From the NCBI GenBank assembly GCA_030065735.1, contig JASJDD010000008.1, forward strand, positions 1-41,025: DNA of 41,025 nt, given 5' to 3'. This DNA is from Crocosphaera sp. Lineage in GTDB: Bacteria > Cyanobacteriota > Cyanobacteriia > Cyanobacteriales > Microcystaceae. Numbering within the stretch: the first letter of the stretch is position 1; each line of letters begins with the position of its first letter. Position numbers and translations under genes: made by a program. The notes beneath the pieces were generated by a model. The model made no database searches. It saw only the letters and a program-made list of their open reading frames with translations, and had not been told where the DNA came from. This document shows, piece after piece, positions 15,439-23,940 of the stretch.

Positions 15439-15542
15439 GGTTAGGTTAAACAAAGTGCAGTCCAACCAATAGATGTCAAAGACAGGAGTAGGTTATGTTG
15501 GGTTTCGTCTCTCAACCCAACCTACAAGATCGGCCATCGCAT
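15438..15542. repeat. ~100-bp interspersed repeat, copy R2
   Basis: Same family as R1: GGTTAGGTTAAACAAAGTGC start, GTTGGGTTTCGTCTCTCAAC core and CGGCCATCGCA end, a decayed HIP1. It supplies the last codons and stop of the truncated antitoxin gene at 15493-15672. Confidence 0.75.
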
Positions 15543-15672
15543 TGTGTTTTCTCCTAGAAACCTCTGTATAAACTTTTCCTACTCTAGTCGTTGAAGCATC
15601 AAAATAACGATCAATTACTTCCTCCCCTGCTTCAATTTTTTGTTCAAGTTCATCGATTGAAATTTTGTTCAT
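15493..15672 (-). pseudogene. BrnA/CopG-like antitoxin cut by repeat R2
   Basis: The start ATG at 15672 has a good AGGAGAG site 8-9 bp upstream. The first ~37 residues, MNKISIDELEQKIEAGEEVI and on to FDASTTRVGK, match the N-terminus of BrnA-like ribbon-helix-helix antitoxins. The following residues are read out of the repeat and the DNA-binding part is missing. No partner toxin remains next to it. Confidence 0.55.
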
Positions 15673-15743
15673 AAAGTTTTCTCTCCTGTTTAGTAATTTG
15701 AACAAAAGTAATTAATCAAATATATCACCCATCAGTGATCGCA

Positions 15744-15965
15744 CTATATTTTAGGAGATTGATTTTGTTGTGTTACCCTCATTAAAAATCTTAATGCTTC
15801 GTTGACTGCTTCTGCATTAGGAAACATTTCAGCAACGTCTTCATCTAAACGGACGATATGACCGGCAAAACTTTTTCTATTGCGACCAAATTTTCTAACT
15901 TTTAAACTGGTGAGATCGTACTCTTCTCGTAAGTCATCGTTGATATTAGGGTTATCCTTGTTCAT
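15744..15965 (-). CDS. Antitoxin partner of BrnT
   Basis: 73 residues from the ATG at 15965, overlapping the brnT stop by 14 bp; a start at 16001 would lie deep in brnT. The sequence NRKSFAGHIVRLDEDVAEMF looks like a small antitoxin with a C-terminal helix (NAEAVNEALRFLM). It takes the place of BrnA, which usually represses the operon and neutralises BrnT, though it lacks a clear BrnA signature. Confidence 0.65.
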   Translation of the reverse strand: MNKDNPNINDDLREEYDLTSLKVRKFGRNRKSFAGHIVRLDEDVAEMFPNAEAVNEALRFLMRVTQQNQSPKI

Positions 15966-16224
15966 AAGCTTTTCTCTCGTTTGGTGTGACTTCTCTGGCA
16001 CTAATAAGGCGAATTCTATTCTCTCTTTCAGTATAAGATAAAATCAATATACGTCCTCGGTTAGATTGTCCTACCATAAGATAACGTTCTTCATTATCTG
16101 AGTGATCTGGATCGTAGAAGTCAACATATAAAGGATCATCAAAAATCGTTTTTGCTTCTTCAAAAGAAACACCATGTTTTGATAAGTTTTGTCTTGCTTT
16201 ATTTTCATCCCACTCAAATTCCAT
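15952..16224 (-). CDS. brnT: BrnT-family ribonuclease toxin
   Basis: 90 residues. Typical BrnT pattern: FEWDENKARQNLSKHGVSFE at the N-terminus, HSDNEERY, then LILSYTERENRIRLISAREV and ERKAYE at the end. BrnT is a RelE-fold mRNA-cleaving toxin. It is full-length and probably functional, and its gene overlaps that of the small antitoxin downstream. Repeat R3 lies just upstream, in the likely promoter region. Confidence 0.88.
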   Translation of the reverse strand: MEFEWDENKARQNLSKHGVSFEEAKTIFDDPLYVDFYDPDHSDNEERYLMVGQSNRGRILILSYTERENRIRLISAREVTPNERKAYEQG

Positions 16225-16274
16225 AATTGATCAAAATTTTTCTATCTTATCCCATCAATATGTTATCGCTTTGT

Positions 16275-16379
16275 ACGTTGGATTAAACAAAGTGCAACTT
16301 AACCAATAAATGTAAAAGACAATAATAAGTTATGTTGGGTTTCGTCTCTCAACCCAACCTACAAGATAAGCGATCGCAC
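16275..16379. repeat. ~100-bp interspersed repeat, copy R3
   Basis: Same family: ACGTTGGATTAAACAAAGTG start, GTTGGGTTTCGTCTCTCAAC core, GCGATCGCACT end. It lies between the brnT and parE modules. Confidence 0.75.
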
Positions 16380-16391
16380 TACAAGATCAGC

Positions 16392-16420
16392 GTTGCCGAA
16401 GGCACTGCGAAGCAGACCGC
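16392..16420. repeat. Small palindromic repeat, second member
   Basis: TGCCGAAGGC-ACTGCGAAGCA-GACCGCAT shares both outer arms with the copy that breaks tnsB (2907-2937), while its hairpin centre differs but still pairs (CTGC/GCAG). It lies directly after R3. Confidence 0.7.
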
Positions 16421-16424
16421 ATTA

Positions 16425-16721
16425 TCATAATTCTAAACTTTCTCTTGATGAGTGCCAAAATCTAGCGATATCAATCTGTTTTTTAGATTCTTCGACTCGA
16501 TAGATAATACGATAAGGTTTAAGAATTAATTGACGTAAGCTCGGATCATTAAATTCAGGTACTATTAGACCTCTCAATGGAAATTTACTTAATTCTTTAG
16601 CTTTACTGAGTAATTGCTGGCCTATTTTTTTTGCGGCTTCAGGATTATTAATCGAAATATACCTAACGATTTTTTCTAAGTCTTTAACTGCTTTGGGGGA
16701 AAGAATTACTTGGTAGTCCAT
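16425..16721 (-). CDS. ParE/RelE-superfamily toxin
   Basis: 98 residues. The pattern VILSPKAVKDLEKIVRYI, then PLRGLIVPEF and KPYRIIYRVEE with a terminal IARFWHSSR, is that of ParE-type toxins (gyrase poisons or ribosome-dependent RNases). It is full-length. Its start overlaps the antitoxin's 3' end by 16 bp, so translation is coupled. Confidence 0.87.
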   Translation of the reverse strand: MDYQVILSPKAVKDLEKIVRYISINNPEAAKKIGQQLLSKAKELSKFPLRGLIVPEFNDPSLRQLILKPYRIIYRVEESKKQIDIARFWHSSRESLEL

Positions 16722-16891
16722 GAATCTATCATTTTTTCAACGTCTTCTATGGGAATACCTTTGCCTTGATCAATTTCGTCAAGTCCTTCTTGTACTGCTG
16801 CAATAAATTCGATTTCCTGAGCAATTTCTCTTAAGGAAACATCTGAGGGTAAACGTTTTACCAGTTCAATAACGGCTTCTTTGTTACTCAT
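16706..16891 (-). CDS. Antitoxin of a ParE-type TA pair
   Basis: 61 residues, helical and acidic, first in the two-gene operon with the toxin at 16425. The segment GLDEIDQGKGIPIEDVEKMI is a typical antitoxin C-terminus that binds ParE toxins. No obvious DNA-binding fold can be named. Repeat R4 lies just upstream. Confidence 0.78.
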   Translation of the reverse strand: MSNKEAVIELVKRLPSDVSLREIAQEIEFIAAVQEGLDEIDQGKGIPIEDVEKMIDSWTTK

Positions 16892-16942
16892 GGCACTTTA
16901 CACATTAGGTAACAGTATGAACTTTATTCTAGCATTAAGTTC

Positions 16943-17038
16943 AAAAAGAAGTGCAACCCAACCTATAAATATAAAAGACAAGAATAAGTTATGTTGGGTT
17001 TCGTCTCTCAACCTAACCTACAAGATCGGCGATCGCAC
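16943..17038. repeat. ~100-bp interspersed repeat, copy R4
   Basis: Same family: AAAAGAAGTGCAACCCAACC start, GTTGGGTTTCGTCTCTCAAC core and CGGCGATCGCAC end. It fills most of the gap between the TA pair and the MBL-type gene. Confidence 0.7.
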
Positions 17039-17183
17039 TAAAAATGAAATCTTGGCGATCACAGAAAAAACTTAATAAAAATTTAATACTATAATCTACA
17101 CAAGTTAGAACATATAAACTATACTGTATTTAGTGCTTTTTGGAAAGCAAAACGCTATATATGGAGTTACTGACTAAATTATT

Positions 17184-17582
17184 ATGTTAAAGGTTCACTT
17201 CTTGAATGTTGGTCATGGTGATTGTACTATTATTGAACATTCCAATGGCAACCTCACTGTAATTGATATTAACAATGCCAAGAATTTAGATATAACAACA
17301 CAACAAGAATTATCATTATTTTCTCAATTTTCTTTTCCTAACAATCAAAATAAATATGAAATAAATAGACAGAGATATACTTCCTATGATAGTATAACTG
17401 CTGTCAAGCTTATGAAACCCCAATATACTATTGTATCAGTAGGGAAAAAACCAGAGACAGATGCCAGTAATAAATATCGACAATATAGTGATCATGTTTG
17501 GTCAACCCGTTGGCGTGGTAATATTACTTTAGAAATTGATACTAATGGTCAGGCAAATATTGATTCAGAGTATGATAGATAA
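17184..17582 (+). pseudogene. MBL-fold hydrolase (ComEC-like), internally deleted
   Basis: The N-terminus MLKVHFLNVGHGDCTIIE and TVIDINN match ComEC-type metallo-beta-lactamase proteins. The C-terminus TIVSVGKKPETDASNKYRQY and STRWRGNITLEID matches the end of the same family. The ~200 residues between, which carry HxHxDH and the other metal ligands, are missing, so the 132-residue product should not be catalytic. It runs 3 bp from the next gene, so a two-gene operon existed. The frame survives across the deletion. Confidence 0.6.
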
Positions 17583-17584
17583 AA

Positions 17585-18259
17585 ATGAAAACTTTTGATT
17601 TTTACGAATTTACAGGAGTTTTAGTTCCAGGAACAGTTCTACTATTCAGTATTTCATTATTGTATCCAAAGCTTGGGCTGATTGTTCAAGGAAAAGACTT
17701 TACGACAGGACAATTGGGACTCTTTATCATTTTATCTTATGTAGCAGGTCATTTATTACAGGGAATTGGAAATTTTTTAGAACAAATTTTTTGGAAATTT
17801 TTTCAAGGAATGCCTACAGACTGGATTAGACAAAAAAAGGGAAATATTTTATCAAATGCACAAGTTTTGTCCCTAGAAAACCAGATTCATGATCAATTAA
17901 ATTTAGAACAATCAGTTAAAGTATCCGAGTTAAATCAAAAAGATTGGTTTAATTTTACACGACAAATTTATGTTGCAATTGATGCAGCCGATCGAAGTAA
18001 ACGAGTTGATATTTTTAGTGGTAATTATGGCTTGTTTAGAGGAATTGCATCCGCATTTCTTGCTTCATTAATCCTCTTCATCATTGAAAATGGTTTCAGT
18101 AATTGGAAAATATTATTATTATTATTGTTAGGAATTCTTATTTCATTACTTCGTATGCACCGATTTGGTAAACTCTATGCCAAAGAACTTTTTTTTCAGT
18201 TTATTCAGTTACCTAAACCTACAATAAAATCGAGTGATAGCACGAAAATCATTCATTGA
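17585..18259 (+). CDS. Hypothetical membrane protein (about four helices)
   Basis: 224 residues. Likely membrane helices at about 10-28, 45-65, 150-168 and 172-190, with a soluble loop of some 80 residues (~70-145). No known domain. It follows the MBL-type gene after 2 bp and is presumably its partner. Such MBL plus membrane-protein pairs occur in accessory regions, but I can name no system. The last stretch is Lys/Ser-rich. Confidence 0.7.
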   Translation: MKTFDFYEFTGVLVPGTVLLFSISLLYPKLGLIVQGKDFTTGQLGLFIILSYVAGHLLQGIGNFLEQIFWKFFQGMPTDWIRQKKGNILSNAQVLSLENQIHDQLNLEQSVKVSELNQKDWFNFTRQIYVAIDAADRSKRVDIFSGNYGLFRGIASAFLASLILFIIENGFSNWKILLLLLLGILISLLRMHRFGKLYAKELFFQFIQLPKPTIKSSDSTKIIH

Positions 18260-18266
18260 TAGATTT

Positions 18267-18320
18267 AGGGTGAGTCCTTAAAAACTCACCCTAAACCATT
18301 AGAAACGAAACCTAATTAAC
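18267..18320. repeat. 53/54-bp direct repeat A, with terminator hairpin
   Basis: Almost the same as 19139-19191 (about four differences and one extra base). It contains a perfect 9-bp stem AGGGTGAGT/ACTCACCCT. The pair brackets the Rpn gene, and copy B covers the last codons of nifJ. Confidence 0.85.
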
Positions 18321-18326
18321 TATACA

Positions 18327-19121
18327 TTATTCTTGTTGAGTTGCCTGTAATTGTTGAACTTGCTCAACAGATAAATCGGTTAATTGAGCAATTAGTTCGA
18401 TATTTAAGCCATTTTTAAGCATATTACGAGCAACTTTCTCTACCCCTTCTTTAATACCCTCTTGAATACCTGCTTGCATTCCTTCTTCTTTACCTTCTCG
18501 TAAAATAGCTTGATACATGGTTGACTCTTTCATGATGTCACTCCTTAAAATTCGTTGAATGTCCTTCTCTTCTAATACTAACCCAGATAGAATAGCAGTT
18601 GATGCTGACAAATTGGCTTGAACTCGACTATTGTTAATTGTTTGTAATTCATTGGCTACATTTTGTAAAGTTTCTAGTTTTTTATCCGTTTGACTCAATA
18701 CAGCAAAAGGTAATAAACCATTAGACGAAAAGAATAATTCTGTCGGTTGTTCCCATAAACGAATTACATTAAATTGATGGGTTGTTTTCTCTAAGGAAAA
18801 AGTATCTTGATAAACTAATTCTGAGGCTGTTTTTCTGAGATAAATCACCACCTGAGTCATTGTTTTGTTAGGATAACGACGATGGACTCTTAACCGATAA
18901 TCTGCCATTCTAAAAGGCATATCTACATCAGTATTCGTTTGAAATTCTGCGTGTAATACAATATTATTAGATTGACGTAAAATAAGAGAATCAGCCCTTA
19001 TGGGTTCGAGAGATAGTTCTTTAGGGCTTAATTCTACTAATTCAATGGGTTCTCCTAATAGCCAAGTAGCGATATCTTCGGAAAATTCTTCAACGATAAA
19101 TTTACAAATATTGTCGTACAT
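18327..19121 (-). CDS. Rpn-family (PD-(D/E)XK) recombination-promoting nuclease/putative transposase
   Basis: 264 residues from the ATG at 19121; an alternative GTG at 19160 would run through the direct repeat and is not credible. The nuclease core is ADSLIL...LHAEFQT (~residues 50-75) with the VVIYLRK strand after it; the C-terminus is a Gly/Glu-rich coil (EGKEEGMQAGIQEGIKEGVE) and short helices. Rpn-type proteins are DNA nucleases that raise RecA-independent recombination. It lies between two copies of a 53-bp repeat, downstream of nifJ on the same strand, as if it had been inserted at the nifJ terminator. No Shine-Dalgarno seen. Confidence 0.8.
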   Translation of the reverse strand: MYDNICKFIVEEFSEDIATWLLGEPIELVELSPKELSLEPIRADSLILRQSNNIVLHAEFQTNTDVDMPFRMADYRLRVHRRYPNKTMTQVVIYLRKTASELVYQDTFSLEKTTHQFNVIRLWEQPTELFFSSNGLLPFAVLSQTDKKLETLQNVANELQTINNSRVQANLSASTAILSGLVLEEKDIQRILRSDIMKESTMYQAILREGKEEGMQAGIQEGIKEGVEKVARNMLKNGLNIELIAQLTDLSVEQVQQLQATQQE

Positions 19122-19138
19122 AGTTTTAAATAAATAAT

Positions 19139-19191
19139 AGGGTGAGTCTTTAAAACCCACCCTAAACCATCAGAAACGAAACCTAATTAAC
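19139..19191. repeat. 53/54-bp direct repeat B, at the nifJ 3' end
   Basis: The counterpart of 18267-18320. The stem here is AGGGTGAGT/ACCCACCCT with one mismatch. It includes the nifJ stop codon and the terminator-like hairpin after it. Confidence 0.85.
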
Positions 19192-22100
19192 CGTCGTTTC
19201 CGCCTCAAGATTCCCCTTACTATGCCCATTGCCATTACCTATTTCTAACTGCCGGGCAGCTAAATATTGATACATTTGCCAACGGGTATTAACATCTGCT
19301 TGCGCTTCTTTCAGCAGTTTTTTGGCAGCATCCGGTTTACTTCTGGCTAACATTTTGAAACGGTTTTCTTGATACATGGTTCGTTCAATGGGAAGCTTAG
19401 GACTTCTCATATCTAATTGTAAGGGGTTCTTTCCTTCTCCTACTAAGTCGGGATGATAACGATACAATAACCAGCGTCCACTGTCCACAATGTCTTTTTG
19501 ATAACTCATAGCAGTGGTCATATTGATACCGTGAGCGATACAGTGAGAATAGGCAATAATCAACGATACACCCTCATAAGCTTCTGCTTCTAAGAAGGCT
19601 TTGATACTATGCTCATTCTTTGCACCCATCGCAACACTAGCCACATATACGTTACCGTAGGTCATGGCCATTAACCCTAAGTCTTTCTTGGGTGCCGGTT
19701 TACCTCCCGCAGCAAACTTGGCAACAGCAGCGCGAGGAGTTGCTTTAGAAGCTTGTCCGCCAGTATTGGAATAAACTTCTGTGTCCATGACCAAAATATT
19801 GACGTTGCGGCCACTGGCTAACACATGGTCTAACCCACCATAACCAATATCATAGGCCCAACCGTCACCACCGATGATCCAAACACTCTTTTTAACTAAA
19901 TAGTCAGCTACCGACTGCAACATGGTTACTTTAGCTTGCATTGTTTCATCTAAGTTGCTATTGCGCAACAGTTCCAATAACCGTTGTTTGAGGATAGTAA
20001 CTCGTTCCCGTTGTTCAAAGATGTCTGCTTCGTCTATCTGTTTTGCGTTCAATAACTCTAGCGCTAGGGTTTCTCCAATATCAGAGGCCAGACTTTTAAC
20101 TAACTCTGTAGCAAACTCTGCTTGTTTATCGATAGAGACACGGAACCCTAAACCGAATTCTGCGTTATCTTCAAATAAGGAGTTTGACCAAGCTGGACCT
20201 CTTCCTTCCTGGTTATGAGTCCAAGGCGTAGTCGGTAAGTTACCGCCATAGATAGAAGAACATCCCGTGGCGTTGGCTACTACCATGCGATCGCCGAATA
20301 ACTGAGTGGCTAACTTAATATAAGGGGTTTCCCCACATCCTGCACAGGCACCGGAAAACTCAAATAAGGGTTCTTGCATCTGTTGATGGCTTATTTTGTT
20401 GAGTTTCAAGGTATTTCGGTCTGGGTTGGGAATAGATAGGAAATAGTCCCAGTTTTCTCGTTCTTGTTCCCTGATAGGTAGTTGAGGTGCCATATTAATG
20501 GCTTTTAGTTTGGGTTGTGATTTATTTTTGGCGGGACAGACATCAACGCAAACACCGCAACCGGTACAGTCTTCGGCAGCCACTTGAATGGTAAACTTGA
20601 GTTCTGTTTTCTTCCAGTCTAAGTCTTTAGCTGGCGCACTTTTGAAGCTGGCCGGGGCATTAGTTAACGCTGCTTCTTCATACACTTTAGACCGAATGAC
20701 GGCATGGGGACAAACCAGAACACATTTACCACATTGTACGCAGACATCTTCCTCCCAGACAGGGATCTCTTGGGCGACATTCCGTTTTTCCCATTTTGCG
20801 GTACCACTGGGGTAAGTACCATCGCAAGGTAATGCGCTTACAGGGATGTCTTCCCCTTGTCTAGCCATCATTTTACCTAACACATCTCGAATGAATGCAG
20901 GGGCGGTGTCTGGGATGAGAGGATGGATATCGGGAGCGTTATTATCTACCATAGTTGGTATCGTTACCTCATGAAGATGATCTAAAGCCGCGTCAACCGC
21001 TTTCATATTCATCTGTACAATCTGTTCCCCTTTCTTACCGTAGGTTTTGCGGATGTATTTTTTGATCTGTGCGATCGCTTCTTCTCTGGGTAGTACATTC
21101 GCTAGGGCAAAGAAGCACACTTGCATGACGGTGTTTATTCTGCCTCCCATTCCTGCATTTTTGGCCACTTCGTAGGCGTTTATGACATAAACGTTGATAT
21201 TTTTGTTAATAATATGGTCTTGGACAGGGCGGGGTAACTGTTGCCACACATATTCGGGTTGATAGGGACTATTAATGAGAAAGGTTGACCCTTCAATGGC
21301 AGGTTCTAAGAGGTCAAATTTTTCTAAAAATTCCCATTGATGACAAGCGACAAAGTTGGCTTTGTTGACTAAGTAAGTTGAACGAATGGGATCGCTACCA
21401 AAGCGTAGGTGAGAGACGGTAACTGAGCCAGATTTTTTGGAGTCGTAAACGAAATATCCTTGAGCATAGTTATCGGTTTCTTCTCCAATAATTTTAATAG
21501 AGTTTTTGTTAGCACCGACGGTTCCATCTGAGCCTAACCCATAGAAAATTGCCCTAACCACGTTATCGGGTTCGGTGGAAAAGTTGGCATCGTAATCAAT
21601 ACTGGTATGGCTGAGATCATCATTAATACCGATAGTAAAATGATTTTTTGGGTTATCTAAGGCTAAGTTATCAAACACCCCTTTTACCATGGCCGAGGTA
21701 AACTCTTTGGAGGATAAACCATATCTACCTCCAACAATTTTCGGTAACGGCATTTCCTGACAACATTCCATGAAGCCCGTTACCACATCTACATATAAAG
21801 GTTCTCCTGCTGAACCAGGTTCTTTAGTGCGATCTAAAACAGCAATTTTCTTGATGGTTTTGGGTAAAGCTTCAATTAATTTTTCGGCGGCAAAGGGACG
21901 ATATAAGCGTACTTTTAGGACTCCAACTTTTTCCCCTTGGCTCACTAAATAATCGACGGTTTCGTGGACGGTTTCACAACCGGAACCCATTAAAATAATC
22001 ACCCTTTCGGCTTCAGAATGACCATGATATTCATAGAGTTTATATTGCCTTTCAGTGAGTTCGCCAAACTGATCCATAGCCTTCTGTAAAATGTCGGGAT

Positions 22101-22818
22101 AGGCTGCATAGAAGGGGTTTACCGTTTCTCTTGCTTGGAAGTACACATCGGGGTTTTGGGCGGTTCCTCGAATAACGGGGCGATCAGGGGTTAACGCCCT
22201 TTCCCTGTGGGCGATCACCCATTCGTCTTTGATCAGCGATCGCAGTACACTATCATCCAATAACTCGACTTTCTGCACTTCATGAGAGGTGCGAAACCCA
22301 TCAAAAAAGTGGATTCCAGGGACTCTCGCTTCATAACTGGCTGCAGTGGTAATGGCTGCAAAGTCTTGGGCTTCTTGCACGGATGCAGAGGCGATCAAGG
22401 CTAACCCCGTACTACGGGCAGCCATTACGTCCCCATGATCCCCAAAAATAGATAACGCTTGGGCAGCCAGCGATCGCGCGGCTACATGGATCACGGTGGC
22501 GGTGAGTTCCCCTGCTATTTTGTAGAGGTTGGGGATCATCAATAATAAGCCCTGAGAGGCGGTAAATGTCGTCGTTAACGCCCCTGTTTGCAACGATCCG
22601 TGGATAGCCCCGGCTGCCCCTCCTTCGCTTTGCATTTCCACGATAGAAGGGACGGTTCCCCAGAGGTTGGGTTGTCCGGTTGAAGCCCAAGCATCGGCCC
22701 ATTCTCCCATGGGTGAGGAGGGGGTAATGGGATAAATGGCGATCACTTCGTTGAGACGGTAGGCAACTCTAGCAACAGCTTCGTTTCCATCAATGGTAGC
22801 GTAGGTTTTTGTGTTCAT
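19183..22818 (-). CDS. nifJ: Pyruvate:ferredoxin (flavodoxin) oxidoreductase
   Basis: 1211 residues from the ATG at 22818, which has a GAGAGAA site; the longer frame upstream is not conserved. Domains in order: pyruvate-binding domain I (TPSSPMGEWADAW), domain II, the gamma-like domain, two 4Fe-4S clusters (CVQCGKCVLVCPHAV and CTGCGVCVDVCP), then the TPP-binding domain (CAGCGETPYIKL, GDGWAYDIGYGG, DTEVYSNTGGQ). It oxidises pyruvate with CoA to acetyl-CoA and CO2, passing electrons to ferredoxin or flavodoxin, for anaerobic or nitrogen-fixing metabolism. Length is normal for a homodimeric enzyme. No nif genes are next to it, so the gene name is by sequence only. Confidence 0.96.
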   Translation of the reverse strand: MNTKTYATIDGNEAVARVAYRLNEVIAIYPITPSSPMGEWADAWASTGQPNLWGTVPSIVEMQSEGGAAGAIHGSLQTGALTTTFTASQGLLLMIPNLYKIAGELTATVIHVAARSLAAQALSIFGDHGDVMAARSTGLALIASASVQEAQDFAAITTAASYEARVPGIHFFDGFRTSHEVQKVELLDDSVLRSLIKDEWVIAHRERALTPDRPVIRGTAQNPDVYFQARETVNPFYAAYPDILQKAMDQFGELTERQYKLYEYHGHSEAERVIILMGSGCETVHETVDYLVSQGEKVGVLKVRLYRPFAAEKLIEALPKTIKKIAVLDRTKEPGSAGEPLYVDVVTGFMECCQEMPLPKIVGGRYGLSSKEFTSAMVKGVFDNLALDNPKNHFTIGINDDLSHTSIDYDANFSTEPDNVVRAIFYGLGSDGTVGANKNSIKIIGEETDNYAQGYFVYDSKKSGSVTVSHLRFGSDPIRSTYLVNKANFVACHQWEFLEKFDLLEPAIEGSTFLINSPYQPEYVWQQLPRPVQDHIINKNINVYVINAYEVAKNAGMGGRINTVMQVCFFALANVLPREEAIAQIKKYIRKTYGKKGEQIVQMNMKAVDAALDHLHEVTIPTMVDNNAPDIHPLIPDTAPAFIRDVLGKMMARQGEDIPVSALPCDGTYPSGTAKWEKRNVAQEIPVWEEDVCVQCGKCVLVCPHAVIRSKVYEEAALTNAPASFKSAPAKDLDWKKTELKFTIQVAAEDCTGCGVCVDVCPAKNKSQPKLKAINMAPQLPIREQERENWDYFLSIPNPDRNTLKLNKISHQQMQEPLFEFSGACAGCGETPYIKLATQLFGDRMVVANATGCSSIYGGNLPTTPWTHNQEGRGPAWSNSLFEDNAEFGLGFRVSIDKQAEFATELVKSLASDIGETLALELLNAKQIDEADIFEQRERVTILKQRLLELLRNSNLDETMQAKVTMLQSVADYLVKKSVWIIGGDGWAYDIGYGGLDHVLASGRNVNILVMDTEVYSNTGGQASKATPRAAVAKFAAGGKPAPKKDLGLMAMTYGNVYVASVAMGAKNEHSIKAFLEAEAYEGVSLIIAYSHCIAHGINMTTAMSYQKDIVDSGRWLLYRYHPDLVGEGKNPLQLDMRSPKLPIERTMYQENRFKMLARSKPDAAKKLLKEAQADVNTRWQMYQYLAARQLEIGNGNGHSKGNLEAETTVN

Positions 22819-23241
22819 AGTGTTCTCTCTATAAGGCGATCGAGCAAAGTTGTAATTTTTGTTGCAAAGACTTGACAAGTTTGGGAAGAAATATCAGGAA
22901 ATGATTGATTTTTGAGGTCTGATTAAGACAACATTAGGGTTGTTTTTGATCAGGTCTTGTCATAGGGGGTAATGATGAAACTTCTACTTTTATGATCGAA
23001 CATAATTCAAGAGATAGAACAATTTATTATGATTTTTTAATACAGTTATTTTAGCTATTAGTTTTGTTATAATAGTATTGGTTGTTCTAGTTTTTTAAGG
23101 GTATAACAAAAGTTAGGAGGAAATAGACAGGAGTTAGGGTAAAGCTTTGTTGATGACTGTTTACACAATGAACTTTATTTATATGTAACTATTTATCATA
23201 AACGTTGTTAGAATAATAAAAATATTTTCTATCAATTAAAA
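22819..23241. other. Intergenic region upstream of nifJ and the PD-(D/E)XK gene
   Basis: 423 bp without a gene between two divergent genes. A TATAAT at 23068-23073 could be the -10 of a plus-strand promoter. No operator or repeat is recognised. Confidence 0.5.
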
Positions 23242-23820
23242 ATGAGTGATCCTGTAACCATTGAAGATATTTACGCACTGTTTAAAGCGTCTCACGCAGA
23301 ATTAAAAGCTTCTAGTGAAGAGTTTGACCGTCGTTTACGAGAAAGCGATCGCCGTATGGAAAGATTAGAAAGTACTGTAGCAGAAACCACTCGCGCAGTT
23401 AACAGTTTAACCACTCGTTGGGGACGGTTTGTGGAGGAGTTGCTTGAACCGGCTATTTTGCAGCTATTTCAAGGCAAGGGAATAGAGGTTAAAGAGGTTT
23501 ACCCTCGCGCAAGGGTAAAACGTCAAGGTATTGCGATGGAAATTGATATTTTAGCGGTGGATGATACGGAGTTAGTTCTAGTAGAATGTAAGTCGAGATT
23601 ATCTAAGGATGATGTGGATGAATTTATCGAAAAATTGACCCGTTTTAAAACAGCTTTTCCCCATTATCAAAATTATCATGCTTATGGTGCAGTTGCAGGA
23701 ATAGAAATAAATGAAGGTATCGATCGCTATGCTTATAAAAAGGGTTTATTTGTGATTAAACCGTCTGGGGATACAGTCACTATTATTAATGATGATAATT
23801 TTCAACCTATGACTTGGTGA
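23242..23820 (+). CDS. DUF3782-like coiled-coil PD-(D/E)XK protein
   Basis: 192 residues. A charged coiled coil (~10-60) precedes a nuclease-like core: E in AMEIDILAVDD and the ECK of LVLVECKSRL (~100-118). This is the layout of DUF3782-type cyanobacterial proteins, thought to be nucleases of the restriction-endonuclease fold; activity is unproven. It stands alone, with a hairpin after it. Confidence 0.75.
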   Translation: MSDPVTIEDIYALFKASHAELKASSEEFDRRLRESDRRMERLESTVAETTRAVNSLTTRWGRFVEELLEPAILQLFQGKGIEVKEVYPRARVKRQGIAMEIDILAVDDTELVLVECKSRLSKDDVDEFIEKLTRFKTAFPHYQNYHAYGAVAGIEINEGIDRYAYKKGLFVIKPSGDTVTIINDDNFQPMTW

Positions 23821-23840
23821 AGAAAAGTAAAAAATAGTAG

Positions 23841-23897
23841 GGTGGGCAAGTAGATCACTTATATTAACTAACTAAATAGATTTATGTCTTGCCCACC
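23841..23897. terminator. Inverted repeat, possible terminator
   Basis: GGTGGGCAAG (23841-23850) pairs exactly with CTTGCCCACC (23888-23897), the 37 bp between forming a long loop. It lies between two plus-strand genes, 20 bp after the first. Confidence 0.55.
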
Positions 23898-23940
23898 TTA
23901 AAAATAGTTAATCAACCTAATTTTTTTCGTTATTAATCTT

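Noticed and set aside
19139-19160. GTG at 19160 as the start of the Rpn gene
   Set aside because: It reads through the terminator hairpin and direct repeat; the ATG at 19121 begins the conserved part.
19183-22878. nifJ as sign of a nitrogenase cluster and the XisH/XisI genes as sign of heterocysts
   Set aside because: No nif structural genes or recombinase genes lie nearby, and both families are widespread in unicellular cyanobacteria.
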